A stretch of DNA of 41,694 nt from the NCBI GenBank assembly GCA_033557835.1, contig JAWQRO010000353.1, positions 1 through 41,694 of the forward strand, read 5' to 3'. The DNA comes from Helochares maculicollis (taxonomy: Eukaryota; Arthropoda; Insecta; Coleoptera; Hydrophilidae). Numbering within the stretch: position 1 is the stretch's first letter; each line of letters begins with the position of its first letter. Below are positions 11,624-24,500 of the stretch, in pieces. The position numbers were made by a program, and so were the translations under genes. The notes under the pieces are model-generated. The model made no database searches and had not been told where the DNA came from. It saw only the letters and a program-made list of their open reading frames with translations.

Positions 11624-12496
11624 AGGGGAGATTAGGTAACAGTGAATCACTTTTTTTCTAAAGAAATATTTCGAAATTCAGGGCTAAGTGATACATCTCT
11701 CAAATTAAGTCATTTCATGGCATGTGTAACACAAAATTATATGATACGGGCACTTTAAAAATGAGGAATGCGCCAGTATAACCCAGGAATTGGTCATTTT
11801 GGATCAATGCATGGGTGAATTGATAGTAGCTGGATCAATTGAAAAAAAAACAGCAAAAGACATGCATTTCCATATTATAACATTATTTATCTCGAGAACA
11901 ATCATAAAATTAATGTAAATTAATATTTTATGAACTGCCTTATCCGTTTCTCAGGATTGGGATTTTTTAACTTTTACATCACATCTATATAACAGAATAT
12001 CAGTTAATCTAGCTATATCTCTTATTTTTTGGCCTTACTAAATAAGTTTTAGAGCGTCACTCATCTATTCTTCTGTGTGAAGTCCAATGCTATCCTTACC
12101 CAATTGTGAAGCAACTTTACCTAAAAAATAAAGTACAAATAAATCTTAGCTTGACAGGTCAATATATTTCAATAGAAAAGGATTTATTTTGACCCATTGG
12201 AAATAATAGAAAAAGAATATCAACAAAAAAAACCTATCGCAAGGACAAAACAAGGTCTTGTACAAAGGATTTAAGATGTAACAAGCATATGACCAAGTGA
12301 AAATATCTTCGTTTCTTATTCACCTAGAACTAAATCAAGTTTAAAAAATAGTGTCTGTACTTACCTATTGATGAGTGATGTAGTGTATCTTCTCGGTTTG
12401 GTACGGCTTTGATTACTAGCGCATAGGAAAGAGGTGTAGAAAGTATAATGAATTATATACTAAAACCTGTGATTCATTGTGACCCAGTATCCCCCG
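11624..12496. mobile_element. Probable non-autonomous DNA transposon (MITE-like, ~0.87 kb)
   Basis: The ends are imperfect inverted repeats of about 27 bases. The left end (11624-11650) starts AGGGGAGATTAGG and finishes CAGTGAATCAC. The right end (12469-12496), read on the minus strand, starts GGGGGATACTGGG and finishes CAATGAATCAC. The interior has no coding capacity. A target-site duplication could not be recognised, so the exact ends and superfamily are unassigned. The element sits directly downstream of the zinc-finger gene's poly(A) signal. Confidence 0.6.
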
Positions 12497-15400
12497 CATT
12501 GGTAGTACAATTTACAATTTTAAAAATACTTCTGGAAGCCATACTTTAATCAGGTTCTTTTTCTACAACTAGATATAGAATTGTAAGTGAATATTGTATG
12601 ACATTTTAATTTTTAAAGCTAAGAACAATATTTATACTTTGTGTGTAAGCCCTTATACAGTAAACAAATTATTTTAAATGACTTAATTATTTGTAATTTG
12701 TTATTCCCTAATGCACAACTAAATATTAGTTTCATAATTTCTTATTGGGTGCACAAAATTTAATTACTGCAATTCTAAGGTCTACCTTGCGTGAAACCAT
12801 TAACAAATTTTTAAAGCTTGAACAAAATAGAAACAATAGGTAATAGACCACTTTAAAAATGTAATCTTAAATTGACAACTTCTAAAAAACACCATTGTAA
12901 TCACAAGATATTTATGAGAATTTGCACAACATTCATGTGTCTGGAGATGTACAGTACAATGGAAATGTATATAGAAATGAAAGGATTAATTATTGTTCTT
13001 TATCAATACATACTATAAAAGTTATCAAAACAGAATTTCTAATTAGCTTATGGTGGATCATGGTATACCCTAATACTCTTAGTACAGTCTAACACACAGA
13101 CACTAAACAAAAATAACCACAAACGCTGCTACAGTACCCAAACGTTTACTAAATTACTTGTGACAGTTGTGGAATGCCAATATATTTCCATTATTTTATA
13201 TCAAATGATAACTCTATTTAAAAATAATATATTCTCAACTGCTTTCAGGTAAAATTGGGAATTTGTGTTGCCAAATAAAAGACAGATACTTTTAGTTTCA
13301 TTATAAGAACAGAAGCCCTTATTAGCCAGGCAAAGTCAGATGAATTCAGCGAATGGGGCACAACCATTTGAGTATTTTGCCCCAGGTTGCATTATAAGGT
13401 TGAGCATTATTATGTTATAAGTTTCCTTGTATCTATTCTCTTGCTTTAGGGTTTATTTAAAACACACAAATTCAAGTCTATAGCAATTTCCAGTGTCGAT
13501 TTGGTTAAGGCGTTATGGTACTCTAGAGACCAAAAAATAGGCTTTTTGAGATTTTGTTTTTATTATGTAAAAAATTCTAGTTTATACAGATAGACGTTTA
13601 TTGTATTGTAAAACAATTTTTATAGATTAATTAATTTAAAAATTGCGTTGTGCAGCTTTTCTAAGACTCCATGGTTATACCAACAGATAAATTTTAAATA
13701 ACTATTTTTTATTATATATAACAACAGCTAAAAAGCATGTAGTATTTTTGATATCTTAATTTTTGGCTGAATGGGTCATTTCTAAAATGAAAAAGTGCAA
13801 ACTTGGCAGAAAAATCACCAGAAAAATGTTAATAATAAATTAGCTCTTAACAACACTACGTACTTATTTATACAAAATATATTTAAAAACTTAGGTAATA
13901 TTTGAAGTAAATTGGCTGAAAATTGTGGGAGCTATTGGTGCGGCAAACTTGAAAAACCTTTTGAGATAATCGCACTTAAATCAGAAAATCATGACAAATG
14001 GTGCCATACCTTTCATGCGCAATCCCTGCACCATATAATTGGCCTGCTGTATAAGTGTTGTGCTCTTTCAATTCCTTTCTATTGGATTTTTAAGCAAGCC
14101 TCCATTATTGTTAAGCTTTAAATGGCATTTACAAGCTTTATGCTCTCTTTGTCAACAGCCAAGCACATGTCATAGCTGTTAGAGCCGATTTCTATATCCA
14201 TTATTGTACAGGCAAACTGCAGTACCCATAGCTATATCTAATATTACTACTAGTAACGAATTTTGAGATCAATGCTTATACAGTTGAATTAAAACTTGCA
14301 ATACAGAGTATAACTGTTGATGCATTGAGTAAAAAGATCGCCTTTGGACAACTCTTCGTAGACTTTTGACATTTGTGTTAATTTCACCTTGTCATTAGCC
14401 TAGACGTTTCTACTTCCGTTTAAATAATGTGCTGTCTGGTTAGGAATTCAACACCGATCAACTGCATGACGGGTAAGGATTCTAACACACACACACACTA
14501 CCCAACTCGGTTTTCTAATTTTGTTGGTAACGAATGATATGATATCTAAACATATACTTTTGTGTTGTTTATATATTGATTTTCAGTTTTTCCAGGAACT
14601 TTAGTAAATTAAGTATTGGATGATCTTTTTACATTTCCTTATTACTATATCAAGTATAGTAAAGGGAAGGTAATGGGAGCATGAAATAATTTGACCTTTG
14701 ACAGATCTCTACATTTTGAGTGCCTCTAAATCCATATGGACCATTTTTGTCATTTTGTCTGTGTGTGTGTGTATGTAAACATGATAGCGGTCAGACCGTT
14801 TGAGGTGAAGCGATGAAATTTGGCATATGCAATAACTTAAATCTGTATCAACTTTTGAGACATGTGGAACAACTGGAAGTACCTGTTTATTTACACCGTT
14901 TTGCAACTTTTTTAACTAAAGTTATCTGGAAAACAAAGCTATCAGATTGAAATTTCTTGCACATCTTAAATATCACAAAAAAACTGACAGAAATAAATTT
15001 TCAACATGACCGGAGTGCCAGAAGTGCTACTTTTATAATTTTGAAAATTCCAATTTCAGTAGGCTTTGGAATAAAAAAAAATTACAAAATGGTAAACATG
15101 GAAAATAAATCAACAACAAATAATTCCATGTAAATTTGATAACCGGAAGTGGGACTTTACCTACATAAATTCGATTTTTTATTTATATTCTAAAATTGGA
15201 CCCTTACATTAGTTGAGAATTCACATTTTAACAGTGAAGCCTTCGCAAAAGGTTTTAGAAGCGTTTGATATTACAGACTTGTGAAGAGTATACATATTTT
15301 TTTAAACACAAAGTATTTCTTATGAACATATTAATGTGTGGAATTTAGACATTGAAATGTAAACTATGAATATTGAAACTTTTACTTTTATTTTTGAAGC

Positions 15401-15837
15401 GCTTGTTGGTGTTTGTAGTTTTGATATTATTAATCGCAGGTAGTTTTATGCAGTACATATATTTATATGGGAATGTTGAGTGAAGACTATCCAGATTTTT
15501 TATTTAAAATTATGAATATGTTTTTTCGATAGTAATTCTTATCATTTGTAGGTTCAAGCTATAGTTGCGGCTACAATAGGGCGAAATGGCCTGTTTTTTG
15601 AAATTTGGTAGAAAGTAAGTTCGTGGTGGTTTGGAGTTTTCTGTTATCTTCATTTACATTTATATTATTGTGGAGTGTTAACTCTTTTGTTAGAATTTTT
15701 TGATAAGTTTGTTTCCATAGTGTTCCGGCTTGTTGATTTTTTTGGCTTTTTTATATATTCTGATTTAATGATTAAAATGGTTTTTGCCCTTTGTTTTTGA
15801 TATGGTTATATAATTTGAACATGGAATAGCGTGATCT
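12497..15837. other. Intergenic, no gene; microsatellites and probable dispersed repeat
   Basis: No supportable coding region. It contains (AC)7 at 14485-14498, (GT)6 at 14761-14772, and a segment around 14640-15200 with the look of a dispersed insect repeat, described separately. Open frames near 13.9 and 14.8 kb have no family resemblance. Confidence 0.55.
14640..15200. repeat. Probable dispersed repeat with CCGGAAGTG-type motifs
   Basis: A (GT)n tract is followed by a segment less AT-rich than its surroundings. A short motif then recurs with variation: AACTGGAAGTACC near 14871, CCGGAGTGCCAGAAGTG near 15009 and AACCGGAAGTGGGAC near 15143. Repeats of this style are common in insect genomes. 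The family and limits are not identified, and this is inference from one copy. Confidence 0.35.
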
Positions 15838-16092
15838 TTAAGGAGGAGGGATGTTAGATAGGATGAGGGTTAGGACACTGCCTAATGAGACACCAGATTC
15901 AGATGAATATGAGGAGAAAAGAGAATATTTCATTCTAGAACAATCAATGGGGATTTTGCCAAATGCCTGGTTAATGGCAAGCAAAAGCCTTTCTGCGAAG
16001 TTACTTTTAATAAAATTTATAAAAATTGGTTTGAGGGATTTAGAATAAAAAATAAAGTTGAAGGAATCTGGCAAGCGATTGATTGAAAACAA
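15838..16092 (-). mobile_element. Possible decayed non-LTR (Jockey-like) reverse transcriptase fragment
   Basis: An 84-codon minus-strand frame ends in SGVSLGSVLTLIL followed by SNIPPP. The motif resembles the conserved GVPQGSVLxPxLxN...DIP block of LINE reverse transcriptases, and the preceding FINFIKSNFAERL resembles the helix before it. The catalytic FADD block is not found in frame downstream, and no other LINE domain is visible, so this is at best a short, diverged remnant. Confidence 0.33.
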
Positions 16093-17896
16093 ATTGATAT
16101 GAATGCAGTGTGGATTCGAGAATTTTAGTGGAGGTCAAAGCTATATAGCAGAAATCTTAGATAATCTGTAGGGGTAGTAGTAAATAATATATTTTAATAG
16201 CAGCGTAATCCTGGTGGACCATATTTTACCTATACAGCAAATAATGGAACATTTGAACACTACTGACCAACAAGGCTGCCTGAACACTATTACCAAAAAA
16301 ACTAAAACCATAATAATTCCTATAATATGAATCGCCTCACATCTTACGGTATAAAACATCCAAATTTAAAGTAAGTTCTTTCGAATATTTAGGAATTATA
16401 ATGCAATGCTACCAGTAAAGGATTATATTTATAACTGTAATCGGGATTGGTACTATTTCACTTCAATAATAGAGTGAGCTATGTGACAAGAACAATATGA
16501 CCAATTTAATTATGCAGGGGAAACATCTGCAAAGAGGTCAAGACAAGGTTCCAAAGACTTTAAAATAATGGTACAATTGCTCCTTTATAGACATTCATAG
16601 CAGTAGTGTTAAAAGTAAAGAGTGCCATTATTGTAGCCAACTTCAAATAGGAAAACAATAAAAAAAATTGCATAGCCCCTTAGTAGTATTTATGTTTCTT
16701 TTGAATTATTTGATAAGGTTCTTTTTTGTGAGATAGATCGGAAATTAGGACTCTAGTGAACAGTTAGGATTGAAGGACATGGAATTTTATGAGCTTCGGT
16801 TTGAGATTTTAATTTAAAAAAGTTAAATAAATAATAATAATTTATTGATATATCTGTGATGCATATTAAACAACAAAGATATTAATCATTTGAAACCATT
16901 CATTAACAAAATTACATAGTAAAAAGATAATCTCAAAAGAAAAAATACAACATTACAATACTAATATTAAGTAAGAAATTTCTAAATATAAACATTCAAA
17001 TCCCAAAATTAAATATAAAATAGCAGCATGTATAAGCTTGGTGCTTATTCAGTGGCAAATTCTTATTAAAACATTTTGTAAAATTGCTGCTCTAATGCGA
17101 TAGATTAAAACAAATTTAAAATCACTTTAAAAGTAGTGGAAGAATCAATGGGTTACCCTAAATTACATTATTTACAGGACGAATTTCTTCATAAAATTTC
17201 ACACTACCATGTATCATCCTAAGGCACAAGCACAAACTGGTTTTTTACAATATTGAATTTCTCAATATACTCTTAAATGAGTGCAAAATTTTATGGATGA
17301 ATACTGAAAAAATTATGATTTTTATTAAAAAATAATCATAATAAATATACATTACTTTAAGGATATAAGATAACAAAATATAATACAATAATACATTATA
17401 AAAAATAGTCTTAATCAAAAAGTTAAAATTCTTGTTATTAAAGTTATTTAATTCGCAAAACAATGTGTATAAAAAAATCACATTTAATTAATGGAGCATT
17501 ACTCATATTAGTGTGTATTAAGAATAGATAAAATCGAAATAATTAAAATTCAGTTGTAATTAAAATTGAAAATATCATAATAAACATTTGTAAAATTCAA
17601 AATACTTTGTTTTAAATTCAACATATCTATAATTAAATTCGTTAATTTCAACAACTTGCAAATTTGGCACTATAATTATTATCATCGATTTAAAAATGCA
17701 ATAACTGGTAAAACAAATTTAAGGCTGCCTTGTTTAGGTGAGTGTTTACTGACCAATAATTCGGCATACAAGCATTTGAACTTTCGAAAAGTCATTTGCA
17801 AATGCAGAAATAGTGAAATAAATGCATTATCCATTAAAAATTGTGTATATTAAGTATAAAAATATTTGTTAATTTTTTCTTTAAACTTTAAACGAT
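16093..17896. other. Intergenic spacer between convergent genes; Cdep 3' flank
   Basis: AT-rich, no gene seen. The part next to 17897 should hold the 3' UTR of the DH-PH-PH isoform of Cdep. Candidate minus-strand AATAAA signals are at 17896-17901 (overlapping the stop codon) and 17321-17326. Confidence 0.5.
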
Positions 17897-18553
17897 TTAT
17901 TTCTCTGGAGACATTTCAATGGAATTTTCGTTTGCATATTGTCGTTTTTTGCTCTTTGTTTGAGTTGCACTGCCTATGACTTCCATCCACCTATTGAAAG
18001 TGTATTCAGATTCCGATCGGAAGAAGTAAACGTGATTCTTGTATTGCAGTTTAAAAACATACTCTTTGGCAATGCCATCGTCAGGAGAGGGAGCACCTAC
18101 TGTGTAACCCAAAAGTGGAAGCGATGCTAAAGGAAACTCATCTAAGCAGCCTTTGTAGAAGAACAGGCAGAACGATGTAAAGACTACCCAAAGTCTTTGC
18201 CACCCGTTGCTGCTTTTGAATTTGCGCAAAAGGTATCCTGATAACTGGTTCTGAAGCAATACAATTTTTGAATTAATTTATTGAAAAATCTGCTTCTTTA
18301 TGGAATATACAGTTTTGCACATCAACATTTTAATTTAATAATGAAAATTCCCCCCTTAAATTAGAGAAAAGCATTGCAATTTAGATTTATGAATATTAAA
18401 TGCTTACCTCAACAGCAATTAGTTGGTCTTTCATGCAAATGCTAGTATTTCTATGCCAACATACATGCACTGTTGTATTGCTCCTTTGGGAAGAGGGTTT
18501 TGTTTGAGTACCTACGTCATTTCCTACTTGATCCATGGTTTCATCTGATGAGC
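17897..18553 (-). CDS. Cdep: Cdep exons for PH2 and the C-terminus
   Basis: Exons 18553-18408 and 18250-17897 (phase 0 junction). The first encodes the signature NTTVHVCWHRNTS that precedes PH2 in FARP proteins. The second encodes nearly all of PH2, from NQLSGYLLRKF to RWMEVIGSATQ, with the usual terminal Trp (in NRWMEV) of a PH domain, then a short lysine-rich tail ending MSPEK. The stop TAA lies within an AATAAA. The tail is short, and no PDZ ligand is evident. Confidence 0.95.
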
Positions 18554-21500
18554 CTGTGAATGAGCAAGTATATATTTTAGACATAGTCAAATTACCCAAC
18601 ACATAATATTTATAAAACAAAAATATGCAGCTAATATATTACTTACTGCAACTTTTCAGGCTTAAGTATGTTGTTTTTGTGTCTGTTTTATCTCTTGCTT
18701 GTTGGATAGCGCTCAATAAATCTTGCTTCCATCTTTCTTTTTCTTCTTGGGAGCCAGCGGCTACAGTTAGCGCTCTTGTTGTACCTCCTAGAATATTATT
18801 AAAAAAACTTAGAACTTTGACAGCAGTAACTTTGTGTTTTTGTTTAATGGAATTTATGTTAAAATAACAAAAACATGTAGGACAAATTGGTAAAAGTTTA
18901 TGATATACACATCTGAGTTTGTTAAAATACTTTCAAAAGGTGTTTAAAATTTGGCCAATTTTGAATAATTAACTATTTATGTTACCATAAATGATCAATC
19001 CATAGCTTGCAAATTCTCCTTCAGGTTCTTCAATCAAAACTCCTCGCAAAGGCATATGACCATGGACTTTAAATTGAGGAGTAGCTTGGGATCTCGATGT
19101 ATACAAGAGAATATCAGAGAACTGCAAAGCAAATAAAGTTTAAAATATTAAAGCAATAAACAAATATAGACATTGGAGTTTTTGTTACTTACCAAAAAGA
19201 ACATTCTTTGCTGATATCCCTTTCTGGAATGTTTGAGAAGACAACCGTGCCTTATAAAGGTCCTGCCTTGCTGCACTAAATTGTCGAAACCAGTAATATC
19301 CCTTTGTAATTCGCAAAGCATAGCCAAATTTTCAGAATGAGCAAGAGTTTCTGCAATTGGTTGCATAATATCCTTAAGTGTATTTGCGGTGGTTAAGCAA
19401 TCACCTCGATCAGGATGGTTTGGTCCATAATGTTTTAACAATCCTTATTACAAAAAAAGAAAACAGTTAGTATAATTTGTAGTCCATAAATTTAAAACTC
19501 TATACAAAGAAATACCCCTCTTCAAATTTGAAACATCAGAAGTAATATAAATTATTTACAGCAAATTTAAACAAAGTTACTCTATGGAACCAATACAATT
19601 TTCTTTATAGGTTTTTAATAAAATAAATATTTAGGAACAACAAAATAAAATATAAAAACAAAAAAAGCCTCTAAAATGTTTAAGTAAAAATAAAAACATA
19701 TACAAGAAAATTTGAAATTTTACAGGGGAAAAGGACACGCCTTTTGCTTCCAGTTAGCTCTGATCTTTTGTAAATACAGTTTTTCTTAATTCAGTCAGGA
19801 ACTTTGTGGTCTCTTCTGCCTTTTTTTATCTTGCTAATTGGACTTCATTATCTCATATGTTAATGGTCCTGCAAAGCCTTCCTAAATAAACTAATTAGCA
19901 TTTATTTAGTTTATCTTCAATACTATGTCTACTTCTACTTTTTTCTAACTATTTCCAGTTGGCTATAATTCCAAGCTTAATTGTCCCCAGAATAATTGTC
20001 CATTGTTTCCTTTTTAATTTCCTCAAGTCTGTCACTTGATAGTAGGTTATGATTCTGTTGGTTTTCTATTGCAATTTTGCTCTTACTGTTCCCAGTTTCA
20101 AAAGGTGTAAAAATCCTATCGAAAAATCCAAAACAGCAAAATGGTGCTATTTTTAGCTAGTTATGAAAAAGATCCAAGTTGTACGATAATGCTTATTTTA
20201 TTTTTACTGAGAAATGGCAAGCGGTGTGATAGTGCGTTAATTTTATTTTTTATTCTTAATGTATGTGTTAGATAAGGCGATTCTTGAATTTTTTACACTA
20301 CCTTCACATTTATTGCAATTATTAGCAGAAAAATCGAATAAAAAGGTGACAATTAATTTTCCTACAATGTAAAATAAGACTTCCTCCAATATGTTTTGAT
20401 AAACACCTTACAAATTATTCTCCATTCAAATTATTTGTTCATAACACAAATATTGTTAATTTGTAATTCATTATTTTATGAAATACTTCTAAATTATTAT
20501 ATATGCGTACTGTAAGTTACAAATATTTTAAGATTTACCCGATAAAAATTATTGAGAAGATAAGAATTTTATTTTTTAATATATTTATTTAATATATAAA
20601 GTACTGTTTAATCTATTGTAAAAGTTATTATTTACACTATACGGAGCTCTTGCATTAGTAAATCTATGCGCAACTATACACTATATGCTTGGAATGTGCT
20701 GGTTTTTCTCAATATAAAATCCGAACAGCACGACCATTGCTGCTAGGAAATTAATATGAAGTGTATAATTGTGATAATAAAGTAAGGTGAATTTGTTTAT
20801 AAAATATAAATTCTTTATTTATTCTTCCAAATCAATTTCATCCCCTTCAAAGTGATCTCCGTCCGATAAAACGCACTTTTGTCAATGCTTTTTCCAATCC
20901 ATGAAACAGTCGGAATAGTCTTTTTCCAATATAACATTCAAGAACTTCTTCGATTCGGTTTTTATCTCCTCAATCATATCAAAACGGTATCCCCGCATTG
21001 GCCTTTTGTGTTTACTGAATAGCCAGATGTCGCACTAAGCCAAATCCGTGGTTGTAGAACAATATGAGTAGTTTTTGGCAAAAAAGTCGCGAAGAACCCA
21101 CGCAGTATGACATGGTGCATTTTGCACCAAACGAGACTTGACGCGTTTGACACACACAAAATCTTTCAAACGATTTGGGCTGACCTAAATGATATTCCAA
21201 CACTATCAGCGAGGTCTCTAGTTGTCAATCGACGATTTTCAAGCACCAAATCTCTGATTCATAGTTTGATCACCAAATGCCTTCCGCAACATTTTCAATG
21301 TATCCACTCAAGAATATTCATTTCGCAAATAAAATTTGATGCAAGTTCTTTGCTCAGCAAAATCACCCATTGTAAATATCGAAAAATGTGTTTACAAAAA
21401 CGCGTGTAACTCGGAGACAGTCCTAGCAACATAGAAAAAAAAATTACCTGCCTTCTTAATGCCCGGGAGTTTTAAATGACAATTTCACCTGCCGATTTCA

Positions 21501-24500
21501 ATAACCACCGGTAGTTTGCAACATTATGTCTACATCTTCAGAATATTAAATGAGAACTACTTCTGGGTTTACTTGCCATCCTTTTAAGATATCTAATATG
21601 CGTAATAATTTGTTTTTCAATTTTCAGCCCTTACAGCCACCCCCGCCATGCAAACCATCAGATTAACGGTCTTCCAGTTTTGATAATACACGGGGCATAT
21701 ATGCTATCAATATCTGAGGCACACGAATATTTCCATATAACAATTTTTAAAGTCTATAGACTATCCCCTCGCCAATAAACGAGTATACATTGTATTTTAT
21801 GTCCAAGATGCCATTTAAAGTATCAAAATTGATATATTCTTTCTCAGAGGCTATTTTATGTTCTCATTTTATTTGAGTTGTAGTATCATATTGTAACTTG
21901 AGTGATACTTCTTTATGTTATTTTTCTCAATGTTATTTTGTCAAAAGCGGAAGTATTATTTGTTAATTTCATTTAGGGTTTGTTCGAAGGTATGTCTCCT
22001 AATAGCCTGTATTAGTAGAGGCTTTATTTGATTTCCTCACTAGTTCGTCATTTGTATTCATTATAAGATAACTGCATTTCTGTATTTTTTTAGTGCAATA
22101 AAATATACTGATCACAACTAGAGTAACTTTTTAAAAACAAACAGCTGCAGCATGATGCTGCTGCAAAAGCAATTTAATAGTTAAATAATTAGACTATAAA
22201 TCATGCAAAAAAAGATATTATACTGACTTACTTTGTAGGAGTGTTTGGTAATACAACAAACGATGCAAAGGCTTCAGTACAAAAGTCGTCACAGGAAGAT
22301 AACAAACTTTTTGTGTTTCGAATTCCCTGTATAGTTGCTCAAATTTATTATTTTCTTTAAAAGCCTTGTCAAGTCGTTCCAAAACCAGGATATGACCATC
22401 CAAATATTCTTCGTAAACCTAATAAAAAATATTTATTTTATGAGAAACAAATACAAAAATTTTAACATTGTAAATATGGTTATATTGATCACTCGCTACC
22501 TAATTCAAATCAACAATTTTATGAAAATATTTTTTTAAGTTATTTTTTAACTAGAAATGATTTTTACTCACTGGTAAAAGAGGAGGTAAATGTGCCAGCA
22601 GAATGTCTGCAATTCGCCCAGATGCTGCCTTAGGTCCTCCTTTGCCTTCCCATCCATGCATACGTTGCTCTAAGTCTCGGATTAAGAGACCGTGAGCTTG
22701 AGCCAATGGAGCAATCAAAGTCAATAAAAGAGAACATTCTTCAGGTTCTTCTTTAGCTACTTCATCTCGAAACCATACATTAATAACGTCCAAATCTTTT
22801 TTGTATGTCAATTCGGTCATTAAAATTTCTTTAGCTATGTAATAAGTTCTATCACAGGGATATTTGGTCTTTTTCTTGACTTCCCCTTCGATTTCAGCGA
22901 TAATTGTGGTAGTATTTGTGTTGCCATTTAGGGTAGTATTTGCATTAACAGTATTCATATATTCCTCTTTGGCCAAATTTCGGGCCGGGCTGCCATCGTC
23001 TGATTTGTTGGGGCTATAATTGCCATTTGTTGTACTAAATACTACATCGCTTATTCCTCCATTAACCGTTTTCACATTAGGAGTCGAAGTAGTAAAGAAG
23101 GAATTGTTATTTTCTGACATTATGGTGCTGTTGCTGGTATTCTGGTAATTATCTGAAAATGTATTTTCATGAGAAACATTAAATATAATTCTTTTATAAT
23201 TCATCATAGCATGCAAATCATAAAATCATATTATTTGTGGTTTTTATGTAAGATTTGTTGCAGAAACTATTATTTTAAAACTGTTACTGTAATCAATCCG
23301 TAGTGACATGTAATATCATCAATGACTAAAACAAACATGTAAAGAACAATATCTTACATAAAAAAGCACATATCTACAATTAACCTAAAGAAAAATCATT
23401 TAAAATAAATGTAAGTGAATCTACATCATTCAAAATAAATTTCAACATTTACATTCCAAATGACATTCAGTCTCACCTGAGTCCACAAAGTGCATTCTAA
23501 TTGATTCCTTGGAAATAAAAAATAAATTTGCAGAAAAACCAAAGAGAAATAGAAGCGGTAAAAAAGTCCCATAGGCAAATTGTATGTTTTATTTCCAATG
23601 AAATGATTGTTACATAGTTGTGAACAACAAAGAAAATCGTTTAAAATTTTCACTAGTACAAAAAACAAAATTGATTGTACATAGCTCATACAAATTATAC
23701 CAAGAAAATTAAAAATTCCGAATCAGTACAATTATCTATTTTATTTTAATTATTAAGTTACTTTGAAGTGTTCTTTAAAGATAGGATTTCTTTAAAGTTT
23801 CCTCGAAAGTCAAGTTTTTTCATTTTCAAAATGTCACGCTTTTTTCAATTTTATTTGCTAACAACACACCCCCGTCGATCTCACCTTACGCAGCATAAAT
23901 AACCTAATTATACGCAACAACAGAATAAAATTTCACGCAAATAATCTGCTTAAAAAAATTACTTACGATAATATAAACAATTGCAATGAAATTGCAAATT
24001 AGGCCATTATTTTTCGTTAATAACACGAACCTTAAACCTTATGTGCTACATAAAATTATCAAACATAATAGATATGAGCATACACCTGTTTCTTTTTTTA
24101 ATAAAGTTATGGGTCGATACTTTTCATTTTGTATATTTAGAATTTCAGTATAAACTAATAAAACAATAATGTATAAGGTGGTGATTATCTGAAAGATACT
24201 GTAGAAAGAAAACTAGAAAATAGTTTTACTCTAGGTTGAGTTATTTTTCTTATTTGAATTATCCATGAAAAGATTGTATTCCACACAATTAATCCGATTA
24301 TTGTATCTCAGATAAGCACCAATGTTGGTTGTCAAAGCAGTTCACAAGTAACTAAGTGGCTGGAGGTTTTCTTGCTGATTGACTCATGTCAATTTTTTAA
24401 TAAAATTACATTCATTAACTTGTTAAATGCATTGTCCCCAACATTTTGTCATGATAATTATGCTCACGAGAATTGTTGGTTATATCTACTTAAAGTTAAA

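Noticed and set aside
22140..22170. GCAGCATGATGCTGC near-palindrome in a Cdep intron
   Set aside because: It is a short single hairpin with no neighbouring element or repeat partner.
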